Source of the DNA: an uncultured Acidobacteriota bacterium
GTDB lineage: Bacteria; Acidobacteriota; Terriglobia; Bryobacterales; Bryobacteraceae
NCBI GenBank assembly: GCA_902825945.1
Contig: CADECY010000006.1
Span: 62,001-126,000, forward strand
Direction of reading: 5' to 3'
DNA: 64,000 bases
Shown: positions 10,472 to 19,616 of the stretch, piece by piece
How the letters are laid out: each line of letters starts with the position of its first letter
Position numbering within the stretch: the stretch's first letter is position 1
Program-made: the position numbers and the translations under genes
The notes under the pieces: generated by a model
Seen by the model: the letters and a program-made list of their open reading frames with translations, nothing else
Database searches by the model: none
What the model was told of the DNA's origin: nothing

Positions 10472-11048
10472 CAGGGACGATACTTGGGACATCGCGCGGA
10501 TTCAGCATACAAGCATCGGTACCCCTTGCACCTCCACGTTATTGAATCCTTGGCGTCTTGCAGAAGCAGGGCCGAGCCAATCAGAAGCGCACAGGACCGG
10601 GGAGCCGCGATTCCAGCGGTGGTGCGATTCGGGCGGCGACCGGCTCCGTTTTGCGCGTCTTCCTCAAAAAGGGAGCCCCCGAGCGCCCGAAGTCGAGATA
10701 CAGCGGAATCGCGAAGATCGAGCGCGATTCCGCGTTGCACAGCCGCTTCTTCTCAGCGTTGCCGTGACGCGGCGGCCGGATCGAGAAGAAGCGTCTCCCT
10801 ACCGCAATCCCTGCACCAGTTCGATCAGAGCTGCGATACGTGCGTACCGAACGATCGCGCGACCTCCTGGTGCTGATCGAAGGCGCCCTATGACGACGCC
10901 CTGGGTCTGGTGGTGGAGCTGTCTCCCGGCCGAGGATTTCCCGGACTCGGCAAGCTTCCCGCGCCGTGGTGACAAGGCGGGCGTTCCCTCACGCCGTATC
11001 AATCCATGCTTACGCCGATTCGACCGGGCACAGCGGCGCCGCAACAGG
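10472..11048. other. Gene-less interval between the two PEP-CTERM genes
   Basis: About 580 bases with no convincing coding frame: the open frames here have shadow-like composition (Arg/Ser/Pro-rich) and no recognisable family. One forward frame near 10870-11077 reads somewhat protein-like but is interrupted by stops, so a decayed gene is possible. No tRNA or hairpin with T-run was seen. Confidence 0.5.
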
Positions 11049-11106
11049 CGCCCAACAAACGCATGGTCATGCTCTAGCCGCTCAGGCCGATTGCCGTTAA
11101 ACTCCC
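11049..11106 (+). promoter_or_regulatory. Duplicated promoter/operator block, copy 2 (upstream of second PEP-CTERM gene)
   Basis: Gap-free partner of 9673-9730. The palindrome is here GCATGGTCATGC (11061-11072, one change from perfect), followed by the same CTAGCCGCTC and a -10-like TAAACT at 11098-11103, exactly the aligned position of TAGACT in copy 1. The ATG of the PEP-CTERM gene is 45 bases after the hexamer, leaving room for its ribosome-binding site. Confidence 0.6.
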
Positions 11107-11147
11107 ACCAGGGTGTTGACCACCCGCAGAGAGGATTCCAGACAAAA

Positions 11148-11870
11148 ATGAAGCTACAAAGCTGCCTTCTAGCAGGGGTGTTCCTACTGGCCGGATCGCC
11201 GGCAGCGCAGGGCGCAGCGCTATCGACTTTCGCGGCGAACTCGGAGGGGTGGACCACGCTACGGTTTGCAGACACCGGCTTTCCGGACTTCAATTCGATT
11301 GGAGGCACGGATGCTCCTATCCATAGTGCGGCAGGGGGCAACCCGGGCGGCCGGATCTCCATTCAGGATCCAACAGCAGGCTGGCAGTATTTCTCCGCTC
11401 CCGCTGCCTTCTTGGGCGATCAGAGCGGCGCACTCGGCCAGAACTTGACGTTCGACATGATCCGCTTGGATGCCAACTTTATCGCGGCGCTCGCGCCGCA
11501 AGGGCCCCTTGTGGCGGCAACGAATGGAACGACGGTTCTGGTCTATTCCGGCGCCTTTTCGGTTCCCGTGACCTCGGGCTGGACGAACTACAGCGTCGCG
11601 CTCTCGGCCGGAAACTGGCGGGTGAATACGCCGTTGGGGGCCGTTGCGACGGCTGGCCAACTCAGTGCGGTCTTCGGCAATTTGACAGGGCTCTATCTGG
11701 ACGCGGACTTCTTCGCCGGTGCCGCCGCTGCCGGTCAAGGCGTTCCCGAAACGATCGGCCTGGACAATGTGAACCTTCCGGGTTCAACCTCGAGCGTTCC
11801 CGAGCCTTCGAGCCTCGCGCTGGTGGGGCTCAGTGTTGCGGTGTTGGGCGTCCGCGCCCGGAGAAAGTAG
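11148..11870 (+). CDS. PEP-CTERM sorting-domain protein
   Basis: A 240-residue exported protein. Signal peptide at residues 1-24 (MKLQSCLLAGVFLLAGSPAA), a beta-rich region of the laminin/CBM-like type (STFAANSEGWTT... TIGLDNVNL), and the sorting tail VPEPSS, hydrophobic helix, RARRK end. The ATG at 11148 is preceded by AGAGAGGA at about 11128-11135; the open frame extends far upstream but without protein-like content. It shares a promoter-like block with the 9791 gene and converges, with a 2-base gap, on the response regulator gene. Surface or exopolysaccharide-associated role is inferred from the tail. Confidence 0.87.
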   Translation: MKLQSCLLAGVFLLAGSPAAQGAALSTFAANSEGWTTLRFADTGFPDFNSIGGTDAPIHSAAGGNPGGRISIQDPTAGWQYFSAPAAFLGDQSGALGQNLTFDMIRLDANFIAALAPQGPLVAATNGTTVLVYSGAFSVPVTSGWTNYSVALSAGNWRVNTPLGAVATAGQLSAVFGNLTGLYLDADFFAGAAAAGQGVPETIGLDNVNLPGSTSSVPEPSSLALVGLSVAVLGVRARRK

Positions 11871-11872
11871 CC

Positions 11873-12508
11873 TCAGCCGATCAGGCCGAGCCGCATGGCC
11901 TTACTGACCGCCTCGGATTTCGAATGAACGTGCAGCTTCTCATAGATAGAGCGGATGTAGTTGCGCACCGTATTGACGCTGACGTTCATTCGATCACCGG
12001 CCGAATGATAGCTGTAGCCTTCCGCCAGCAGTTCCAACAGCCGTTGTTCGGACACCGTCAATGAGACGGCGTCCGCGGGCGGGCCGGTCTTTTGAAAGAA
12101 TTCCACGATATGCCGGGCGATTTCAGGTGAGAAGGTGGAGCCACCGTCACGCGCAGCCCGGATTGCCTCCAACAACTGTGCCTGAGACGTGGTCTTGAGC
12201 AGATAGCCGTGCGCTCCATTGCAGAGGCTGGTAAAGAGGCGCTTCCTGTCGGAGAAGACGGTGAGCATCAGGATGCGCGCCGTGGGGCAGGTGGCGCGAA
12301 GCAAGGCAACGGCGCGATCGCCCGGCATACCCGGAAGCTCGATATCCAACAGCAACACGTCAGGGCCATCCTTGCACAGAACGGGCAGCGCTTCCTCCAC
12401 CGACGAAAACGAGCCAATGCAGGTCAGCCCGTCCGTGGCGTTGATGACGGTCCCCAGGCCCTCGCGCAGGGCTCGATCGTCGTCAATGATTGCCACGCGT
12501 ATCTGCAT
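11873..12508 (-). CDS. LuxR/NarL-family response regulator
   Basis: A 211-residue response regulator. The receiver domain (about 1-120) has the acidic pair IIDDD, phosphoacceptor Asp55 in LLLDIELPG, and the conserved Lys in GYLLKT; a LuxR-type helix-turn-helix domain follows (LTVSEQRLLELLAEGY... VNTVRNYIRSIYEKLHVHSKSEAV). It lies 43 bases downstream of, and is co-directional with, the sensor kinase gene, so the two form a cognate pair. The neighbouring PEP-CTERM promoters with a shared palindrome are plausible targets, but that is inference. Confidence 0.94.
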   Translation of the reverse strand: MQIRVAIIDDDRALREGLGTVINATDGLTCIGSFSSVEEALPVLCKDGPDVLLLDIELPGMPGDRAVALLRATCPTARILMLTVFSDRKRLFTSLCNGAHGYLLKTTSQAQLLEAIRAARDGGSTFSPEIARHIVEFFQKTGPPADAVSLTVSEQRLLELLAEGYSYHSAGDRMNVSVNTVRNYIRSIYEKLHVHSKSEAVSKAMRLGLIG

Positions 12509-12551
12509 TTGTCCATGGCACCAGTTTGCTGGCGCGAAGGCAAGAGCACAT

Positions 12552-15521
12552 TCATGCGTCTGTAGCGCGGAGGGGAAAGCTCAGGCTAACCGTGGTGCCA
12601 CCCTCGGGGCCGGATTGGATGTCCAACTCACCCCCGAGGATCTTGGCCCTCGACTGCATGCTGCGGATACCGAGACCCGCGGTGACCCGGTTGTCACAGC
12701 CACAGCCGTCGTCCGCGACTTGGGCGCGGATTTCGCCCCGGTCGAAGCGGATGGTGAGCGAGGCGCTTTTCGCGCGCGAGTGACGGGCAACGTTGTGAAG
12801 CGCCTCTTTGAGTATCAGGTAGAGGTGGCGTCGCGCTCCAGGAGTGAGTCCCAAGCTCAGACGGTCCTCGGGAGCTTCGAAAGTCCAGCGAATTCCGCGG
12901 GGCTCGAGGATGGCGAAGCCGAATGCGCGGAGACGTCCGGCAAGATCGCCGAGAGTGTCACGGCGTGGGTCGATCGACCAGACGATGTCGCTCATGTCCT
13001 CCACCAGGGAGCGCGCGGTTTCGGCGATCTCGGAGAGCTTCCCGGCCGGATCGGCGCCGGCAGTTCCGGCCTGGAGCTTCAGCGCCTCGGTGGTGATGGC
13101 GATGCGGGAAAGGCTGGCGCCGATGTGGTCGTGCAAATCGGTCGCGATGCCGGAGCGGATGCGCTCGATGGCCAAACGGCGTTCGAGATCGGAGCGGTGC
13201 CACCAGAAGAGTAGCGCCCCAGTGGCGGAGGCTAGACCCAGCAGGAACCACCAACGCTGCCACAGAGGCGCGGCGATCCGCCACCGCACATGAGCAGGCA
13301 CCGCGCTGACTCTTCCGTCCGGACTGGCGGCGCGAATCGCGAGATCGTAGGCCCCCGGCGCCAGAGCCAGGTAGTGGACGCTGCGCGCGGTCGAGGGCGC
13401 GGTCCAATCGGCATCGATGCCGGAAAGCTTGGTTTGATACAGCAAGTCGTGACGGAAGCCGCCGAATTGCACCAGCACTTGCCTCTCCACGGATTCCAGG
13501 GAGAGTTCTTGCGGCTCGACGGCGCCGAAGTCCGAGAGCATCCGGTCGCTTCCATTGACGCGGACGGAATACACCACCACGCGGGGATCTTCCACGCGAT
13601 CGTCGCGCGGTTGCAGGCGAAGCAGTCCAGAGTCGCCGCCGAACCAGACGGAGCCAGTCCGGTCTGTGGCGGCAACGCGAAATTCGCGAACCGGAACACC
13701 ATCGGCGCTGCCGAAGCTGCGAATGCGGCCTGAGCCGGGGTCCAGCCGGTCGATGCCGAATCCCGTGGCCGCGTAAATGCGGCCGGCTCGATCCTCGGCC
13801 AGCGCGGTGATCGAATCGGAAGCAAGGCCGGCTTGTCTTGTGTAGGCGCGGAAGGAGGGGACCGCCGCACCGGGATCATCCACACGCAGCAGACCGCGGC
13901 GCAAGGTGCCGATCCACAACCGGCCGTCATGATCGATCAGTAGAGATCGAACTCCCTGGTCCGGGGCACCTGCGGATGGATCGATGTGCTCGAGTTTCCC
14001 GTCGCGGAATCGGAGCACGCCTTCGTCCAACGTACCGATCCAGATGTGGCCTGTACGGTCCTCGGCGAAGGCGATGGCGCATTCGCTGGGGCGCTGGGGA
14101 GTGCGCAGCCCGCGTGATTCTCCCATCTCCTCGAATCGCGTCACGCCCGGTGCACGGCGGTAGAGTGCACTGCGGTTCGCCCGAAGGAAGCTTGTCCAGA
14201 CTGCTCCGCGCGAATCCTCGAAGACTCGCACATTGCCGTCGGAAGGGAGGCCTTCTTGCGGACCGAGCCGTTGCGGCGTGGCGTTGAGCCGGTCAGGATA
14301 ACGCAGCAGACCGTTACCTGTTCCCAACCACCAGCCTCCAGAGCGTGAATGCACGGCGATGTGCGACCAACTCCAACCGAATTCGAAGGCGCCGCTGGGC
14401 GCTCGAAGCGGCTCTTCACGAAACCGGTATCCGTCGAAGCGGCTGATCGAGAGGTGCTGTTCGTCCTTGGCCACAGCCATCAGGGCGCTGCCCTCGTCGC
14501 CGAAAATGGCCCAAACTGACCGAACACCGAGGCCGTCACGTTCACTGAAACTGGAAAAGCCGGAGGACGGAATTCGGAAAGCGCCTCCACCATCCGTTCC
14601 GACCCAAAGGGAATCGCGTGAATCGACGGCAAACTCCTGCATTGTCATGTTTTCAATCGAGGGATCCAACTCCACGGCCTGCCAACGGCCGGACGGAAGC
14701 AACCGTGCAAGGCCGCTGAAAGTAGTGGCCCACACCGTTCCGTTCCACAGGCAGATATCGACAACGTAGGAACTAGGCAGTCCGCGGGATCTATCGAACC
14801 TTTCGGCGATCCGCGCATCGCCGGTGACAGTGTCGATGGCAAAACGAGAGAGATCAATCTGCGATCCGGCCCAGATGGAGCCGGAGGCCTCCGCTAAGGC
14901 GGTGCCACTGTCGGCTGAGATCCCGTCGGCGCTAGTCCAGCGATCCGTTTTCCCGTTACGGCGAAAGCGGTACAGATCCGCGCCGATGGTGGCCCAGATG
15001 TCGCCGCGCGAGTCCTTCAGTATCCGGTGTACCGCTCCCGGCTGCGCTTTTGAGACCAGTTCCCAGTGAGAGGCGGCGCCATAGCGGCGCTTCCATAGGC
15101 CGCTGTCGGTGCCGCACCAGAGACCGTTTTCATCGGCCAGAACGGTTCCAATCACGCCGAGCTTGGGCGATTCACATTGAAAGCGGCGGCCGGTACCGCC
15201 GGGGTCGAGCAGGCAAAGCTGTGCATCGACAGACACCCAATAGCTGCCGCCTGGGCGTTCTGAGATGTCGCGCACTGTTCCCGGCGGCAGGCCGTCTTCT
15301 CGTGTGAAGACGCGGAAACCACTGCCGTCGAAGCGCGCCAAGCCTTCGTCGGCGGGCATCCAGACAAAGCCGCGAGAATCCGCGATGATCCGATTGATGA
15401 CGGTCGCGTGAAGACCTTCCCGCACGGAGAAAATCTCGGTGGGTAACCGCTCGGCTTGGATGCTGAGCGGAACCAGGGCAACAGCAGCGGCCCACCGGAA
15501 CGCCGCCGTGCGAATCGTCAT
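12552..15521 (-). CDS. Sensor histidine kinase with two-component-regulator propeller domain
   Basis: A 989-residue hybrid-free sensor. After a signal peptide (MTIRTAAFRWAAAVALVPLSIQA) come many Reg_prop propeller repeats (such as IIADSRGFVWMPADEGLARFDG, shown by their DSRG-x-[VLI]-W signature) over about 650 residues, a Y_Y_Y domain, one transmembrane segment (WWFLLGLASATGALLFWW), a HisKA_3 dimerisation domain with phosphoacceptor His in DLHDHIGASLSRI (about residue 790) and an HATPase domain (LKEALHNVARHS, ADDGCG, GLGIRSMQSRA). The ATG at 15521 is placed before the signal peptide; 44 further upstream codons are open. Partner of the adjacent response regulator. Confidence 0.93.
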   Translation of the reverse strand: MTIRTAAFRWAAAVALVPLSIQAERLPTEIFSVREGLHATVINRIIADSRGFVWMPADEGLARFDGSGFRVFTREDGLPPGTVRDISERPGGSYWVSVDAQLCLLDPGGTGRRFQCESPKLGVIGTVLADENGLWCGTDSGLWKRRYGAASHWELVSKAQPGAVHRILKDSRGDIWATIGADLYRFRRNGKTDRWTSADGISADSGTALAEASGSIWAGSQIDLSRFAIDTVTGDARIAERFDRSRGLPSSYVVDICLWNGTVWATTFSGLARLLPSGRWQAVELDPSIENMTMQEFAVDSRDSLWVGTDGGGAFRIPSSGFSSFSERDGLGVRSVWAIFGDEGSALMAVAKDEQHLSISRFDGYRFREEPLRAPSGAFEFGWSWSHIAVHSRSGGWWLGTGNGLLRYPDRLNATPQRLGPQEGLPSDGNVRVFEDSRGAVWTSFLRANRSALYRRAPGVTRFEEMGESRGLRTPQRPSECAIAFAEDRTGHIWIGTLDEGVLRFRDGKLEHIDPSAGAPDQGVRSLLIDHDGRLWIGTLRRGLLRVDDPGAAVPSFRAYTRQAGLASDSITALAEDRAGRIYAATGFGIDRLDPGSGRIRSFGSADGVPVREFRVAATDRTGSVWFGGDSGLLRLQPRDDRVEDPRVVVYSVRVNGSDRMLSDFGAVEPQELSLESVERQVLVQFGGFRHDLLYQTKLSGIDADWTAPSTARSVHYLALAPGAYDLAIRAASPDGRVSAVPAHVRWRIAAPLWQRWWFLLGLASATGALLFWWHRSDLERRLAIERIRSGIATDLHDHIGASLSRIAITTEALKLQAGTAGADPAGKLSEIAETARSLVEDMSDIVWSIDPRRDTLGDLAGRLRAFGFAILEPRGIRWTFEAPEDRLSLGLTPGARRHLYLILKEALHNVARHSRAKSASLTIRFDRGEIRAQVADDGCGCDNRVTAGLGIRSMQSRAKILGGELDIQSGPEGGTTVSLSFPLRATDA

Positions 15522-15907
15522 TGGGAGATAGTTGTAGCACAGGTCGCAGGTGCTTCGAGTCAACTCCAGTCGCTGCTCGGGACGGAGCGCCGTAGGCGGT
15601 TGAGCTTCCGGAAACGTGACATCGCAGATTGCTGGAACCGTGACGCCTGGCACGACTGCCGAGGAACGGACGGATCCGCGTACCTCTCTCAGCGTAAGAG
15701 CCCTGAGCTGGCGCGTTCCGTGACCGATTGCATCAATGCCACGAACTGGTCAATAGGATGCGCGGCTGTCGGGTGCAAACCGCAGAGCGGCCCGGTACGG
15801 AACTCGAGCCGGGTGTTCCGGTGGCAGGCGCGGGCACTTATGGCATGGACCGTTGCCCCAAATTGCCCATAAACGCCAGCAAACTTCTCTAAACCGTTGA
15901 TCATGAA
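15522..15907. other. Gene-less interval upstream of the sensor kinase
   Basis: About 385 bases between the kinase start and the broken malate synthase copy. It should hold the kinase promoter. A minus-strand frame at about 15689-15900 is open but matches no family I recognise. One edge (about 15908) is the break point of the partial aceB duplication. Confidence 0.5.
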
Positions 15908-16819
15908 CCACTCGAAGCGCGGCTGTGGGCCGACGTCTTCAACGACGCCGAAGACGAAACTCGGCATGCCACGCGGACTGGTGCGCGGAACCGTGCTGAT
16001 CGAGACGATTCTCGCCGCGTTCGAAATGGACGAGATCCTGTGCGAGTTGCGTGAGCATTCGCTGGGGCTCAACTGCGGCCGATGGGACTACATCTTCAGC
16101 TACATCAAGAAGCTCGGACACCGGCGCGAGTTCACGACCGTGCGCAGGTGACGATGGATCGCGACTTCCTCAAGGCGTATGTGGACCTGCTCATCCAAAC
16201 GTGCCACCGTCGCGGCGCGCACGCGATGGGCGGCATGGCGGCGCAGATTCCGATCAAGAACAACCCGGAGGCGAACGACGCGGCGATGGCGAAGGTCCGG
16301 GCGGACAAACTGCGCGAGGTGAAGGCCGGACACGATGGAACGTGGGTCGCGCATCCGGGCTTGGTTCCGGTGGCGATGGAGATCTTCAACGCGGGCATGC
16401 CGGGCCCGAATCAGTTGAGTGTCCTGCGCCAGGAAGTCACCACCGCTGCCACCGATCTCCTGAAGCCGCACACTGGGACGATCACCGATGGCGGACTGCG
16501 GCTGAATATCGATGTTGGCCTGCAGTACTTGACGGCGTGGCTCGGCGGACTCGGCTGCGTGCCGATCTACAACCTCATGGAAGACGCGGCGACGGCGGAG
16601 ATCCCCCGGTCGCAGGTGTGGCAGTGGTTGCGGCATGGTCTCTCGACCGATGACGGTCAGCCGATCACGGCGGAGCGTGTACGGGCGATTCTCGCGGAGA
16701 TGGTGGCTAAATCGACTCATCCCCGGGTTGCGGACGCCGGGAAGATCCTCGACCGGTTGATGACGGCGGAGGAATTCACCGACTTCATGACGCTACCGGC
16801 CTACGAGGTGCTCGAGTAG
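15908..16819 (+). pseudogene. aceB: Truncated, frameshifted second copy of malate synthase
   Basis: The similarity to aceB starts abruptly at about codon 210 ([15 protein letters not shown]) and runs to the normal C-terminus (LPAYEVLE). The first 209 codons are missing. One extra A near 15956-15959 shifts the frame, and a 7-base loss near 16134-16140 (between REF and AQVTMDR) shifts it back, so no single frame spans the remnant. Positions 16211-16593 are identical to 8955-9337 (383 bp), while both flanks differ mainly at third codon positions. The pattern means long functional divergence followed by a recent gene conversion, or a chimeric assembly. Not expected to give an active enzyme. Confidence 0.9.
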
Positions 16820-16832
16820 CCGCGACAGCCGG

Positions 16833-17750
16833 TCAGAAAGTCAACTTCAGCAATTTCGTCGCGTTGGTCCAGGTGAGCTTCCGGAAGACCTCCGGCGAAG
16901 CCGACTGCTTCAGCGCCGTGAGCGTCTCGCGCGCAACGCACTTGCCGGCGATCAAGGGACGTTTCGAGCCCTGACCGGTTCCCTTGCCGTCTGTACAACT
17001 GCAATCACAACCGAACATCAGCTTGTCCTGATGCTGCTTCAGGAAATCACGCGTGAATTCGGCGTCGCGGGCGAGTGCGTTGCGGCCGGAGTTGGCGGAG
17101 AGGTCGCCGTAGAGGTTCGGGAAATCGGCGAGCATCTTATCGGTGAGTCCACCGCGAACGATCGGCCCTTCCGGATACGGTGTATCGTTGGAAACCTTGG
17201 CGCTCACATTCGCCCAGAAGGCGTCAGCGTGCCCGATGAACGTCGTGCGCTTGTGAGCCTTCAACACCGCGGGAAGATTCTTGTACGGCGTGGTGAAAAC
17301 ACCCTCGCCGGGGAACTGCTCAACTTCGCCGAAGTGAATCAGCACCGGCACGCCGAGATCGGCGGCGAGATCGTAAAGGCGCTTCATCTCGGGTCCATCG
17401 ACGCGCACATGGTATTTGATCTCGCCGAATCCCCGCGAGCCCGACTTTGCCGCCGCGCGCAATTGCTCGACTCCCTCCGGCTTGGTGATGTCGGCTTGGG
17501 TGAACCGCACGTAGCGCTTCGGATTCGCAGCAACCTCCGCCTTCGCCAGTTCGTCGTCTTGGTGCCGCGTGAGCAGCACCGCGTGACTCACACCCGACCC
17601 GTCGAGGTGCAAGGCATTGGCACCCTTGCCCCGGCGGAAATGGAAGTGGATATCAATAACGGAACCGCCCCAGTTCGGGGCGGTCTGCGCGAGGGCGGCC
17701 GTGGTCGTCGCGGCCGCCGCGGAGGCTTGGAGGAAGGAGCGGCGATTCAT
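16833..17750 (-). CDS. Tat-exported amidohydrolase-family (TIM-barrel) hydrolase
   Basis: A 305-residue member of the amidohydrolase-2 superfamily. It begins with a twin-arginine-like signal (MNRRSFLQASAAAATTTAAL), then the metal-binding HFHF motif (IDIHFHFRRG), a second His in HFGEVE, FIGHADAFW and an acidic site in FGCDCSCTDG. Metal ligands expected for the family are present, so it is probably an active periplasmic hydrolase or decarboxylase. Substrate unknown. Tandem with the ankyrin/toroid fusion gene upstream on the same strand (15-base gap). Confidence 0.86.
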   Translation of the reverse strand: MNRRSFLQASAAAATTTAALAQTAPNWGGSVIDIHFHFRRGKGANALHLDGSGVSHAVLLTRHQDDELAKAEVAANPKRYVRFTQADITKPEGVEQLRAAAKSGSRGFGEIKYHVRVDGPEMKRLYDLAADLGVPVLIHFGEVEQFPGEGVFTTPYKNLPAVLKAHKRTTFIGHADAFWANVSAKVSNDTPYPEGPIVRGGLTDKMLADFPNLYGDLSANSGRNALARDAEFTRDFLKQHQDKLMFGCDCSCTDGKGTGQGSKRPLIAGKCVARETLTALKQSASPEVFRKLTWTNATKLLKLTF

Positions 17751-17765
17751 CCGCTCCAGTGTAGA

Positions 17766-19529
17766 TCAGTTCGCGTGAATCACAAGCGCATGAACGGCCC
17801 ATGCGGTTGCGGCATCCGAGATCCACTGATTCCGGCCGTGCGGGAATCCGGTATCGACCAACGGCTGGAATGCAACCGCCCGGGTTTGGACCATCCACGT
17901 GCCGTCTGCCTGTTGGGTCTGCCGGAGAAACCGGACCGCTGCCACCGTGTTGCCCATGCGAACACCCGCTTGCGAGAGCGCCACGAGCGCCTTGCCAGTC
18001 GCGTAGGCATCAGGCTCGAGCCAGCTCTCCTGCGCCCATCCACCGTTGCCACGTTGCAGCCCAGCGAGCTCGCGAGCGGCCTTGAGGACGATCGCGCGTG
18101 GGGCGTTGCTCCATTGCAAGCCGAGCATACGCATCGTGTAATCCTCGGTCGACTTCGGGGCCGCGTTGATCAACCACTTGCGTGCCCGCGCAATTCGTTC
18201 CTCCATCTCCGCTTGGCGCCCCGCCATCGGATAGAGCGTCATCGAGCGTATCGCCATCGCGGTGGCCTGGATATCGCCAAACTCGAGCGGAGGTCTCGGC
18301 GCCCAGCCGGTCCAGTGGCCATCGGCGAGTTGGCTCTGAGCCACCTTGTGGACGATGGCGGCGGTGAGGAGGTCCGGGCCGTACTCGCGCGCCTTCATGG
18401 CTTCGAGGAAATACGCGCCGGTCACTTGCATGTCCGGCGGAACATCGCTGCCTTCGAGTAGCACGGGCGTCATCGGCTTCAACATGCTCAGCGACATTCT
18501 GACCATCTGCTGTTCTGGCTCGAGATCTCCCAGCGGAACCACCTTGCTCGCCGCGGTCGCCGCGACGGCGGGCAGCGCCTGATGATGGCACGAGGCGCAT
18601 CCGGTTTTCTTGTACGACTCGGGCGCGGCCTTCCGCATCGTGTTCACCGCGCGGGTGAGGGCCTCGGAAAGCGACACGTCAGCGGGCATCGGGTTGCTGG
18701 CTGTCATCGGCGGAGCCTGGGGCTGGAAGAACTTCCACTCCGTATTCGCGGGCGCGCCCTTGGCTCGCAGCATCGCGATCACTTCCTGATTCCCGCGAGC
18801 TTCGGCCAGCGCCATCAGGTTGAACTTCCGCGCAGTCACGAGGCTGTCGACGGGCGAACCCTGCTCCAAGAGATACCGGACCACATCCGTTCGCCCGGCG
18901 GCCACAGCCTCGCTCAAGGCGGTCACGGAGTGACCGGTGATCGCCTTCACGTCCGCGCCCGCTTCCACCAGCAACCTCACCGATTCGAAGTCGCCGGACC
19001 GCGCCGCCTCGATCAGGGGCGTCCCTTTGCCGCCCCCCACGGGAACGACGGGAATCGGCGCGATCGAGTCGTGCACCTCCACTTTGGCGCCCTTGTCGAG
19101 CAGCAGTTTCACGCTCGAAACGTTGCGCGAGGCTCCGGCGGCGGCGAGCAAGGGCGTGCGGCCGAGCTTCGATGTCGCATTGACATCGGCACCGCGCGCG
19201 ACGAGCAGCCGCACCTTGGCCGGATCGGCCGCGCCCCAAATCAGCGCGGTTGCTTCCATGGTGTTCCGCGCGTTCGGATCCGCTCCTTTGTCGAGCAGCA
19301 TCTTGATCGTCGCTGCCGATCCGTGGAGGGCCGCGTTCATCAGCATGGGAGTACCGTCGGCGTCTTTCGCATTCGGGTCCGCACCGCCGTCGAGCGCGGC
19401 CTTGATCCGGGCGTTGTCGCCAGAGCGGATCGACTCCTGGAGTACCTTGTTCATCTCCTCGGTGGGTGCAATCGCGGCCACGGCGATTGCGGCGGACAGT
19501 GTGGCTCCGAGCAGGGTTCGTCGTTTCAT
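17766..19529 (-). CDS. Exported ankyrin-repeat / CxxCH / alpha-toroid (prenyltransferase-like) fusion protein
   Basis: A 587-residue protein with three parts. After a signal peptide (MKRRTLLGATLSAAIAVAAIA) residues about 25-265 hold six or seven ankyrin repeats (ARIKAALDGGADPNAKD, TIKMLLDKGADPNAR and similar). Residues 311-315 are a single c-type haem motif, CASCH, followed by another His. Residues about 330-587 contain QW-like repeats (QLADGHW, QRGNGGW, QQADGTW) typical of the squalene-cyclase/prenyltransferase alpha-alpha toroid. The catalytic DxDD of cyclases is not seen. The ATG at 19529 has a GGAGATCAG ribosome-binding site; upstream open sequence is not protein-like. An export role in redox or surface binding is possible; no function is established. 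Confidence 0.85.
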   Translation of the reverse strand: MKRRTLLGATLSAAIAVAAIAPTEEMNKVLQESIRSGDNARIKAALDGGADPNAKDADGTPMLMNAALHGSAATIKMLLDKGADPNARNTMEATALIWGAADPAKVRLLVARGADVNATSKLGRTPLLAAAGASRNVSSVKLLLDKGAKVEVHDSIAPIPVVPVGGGKGTPLIEAARSGDFESVRLLVEAGADVKAITGHSVTALSEAVAAGRTDVVRYLLEQGSPVDSLVTARKFNLMALAEARGNQEVIAMLRAKGAPANTEWKFFQPQAPPMTASNPMPADVSLSEALTRAVNTMRKAAPESYKKTGCASCHHQALPAVAATAASKVVPLGDLEPEQQMVRMSLSMLKPMTPVLLEGSDVPPDMQVTGAYFLEAMKAREYGPDLLTAAIVHKVAQSQLADGHWTGWAPRPPLEFGDIQATAMAIRSMTLYPMAGRQAEMEERIARARKWLINAAPKSTEDYTMRMLGLQWSNAPRAIVLKAARELAGLQRGNGGWAQESWLEPDAYATGKALVALSQAGVRMGNTVAAVRFLRQTQQADGTWMVQTRAVAFQPLVDTGFPHGRNQWISDAATAWAVHALVIHAN

Positions 19530-19616
19530 TCTGATCTCCTTCGCTGGGTAACGCGTCGCGGGCGGGCCCGTTCGTGTCACCGTCCGGCGAAAAAGATCGA
19601 GTATCGTGAAGAGACT

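Noticed and set aside
10862..11077. Decayed reading frame ending PNKRMVML, echoed by a similar end (PNKRMIML) after aceB at 9564-9701
   Set aside because: One has internal stops, the other overlaps a strong hairpin, and the shared part is better explained by the duplicated promoter block.
15689..16072. 127-codon minus-strand frame across the aceB remnant
   Set aside because: Part of it is antisense to the malate synthase remnant, and the rest matches nothing known.
18582..19616. Long forward frame joined to the 19617 amidohydrolase
   Set aside because: It is antisense to the well-supported ankyrin fusion gene and has Arg/Gly/His-rich shadow composition; only the part from 19617 is real.
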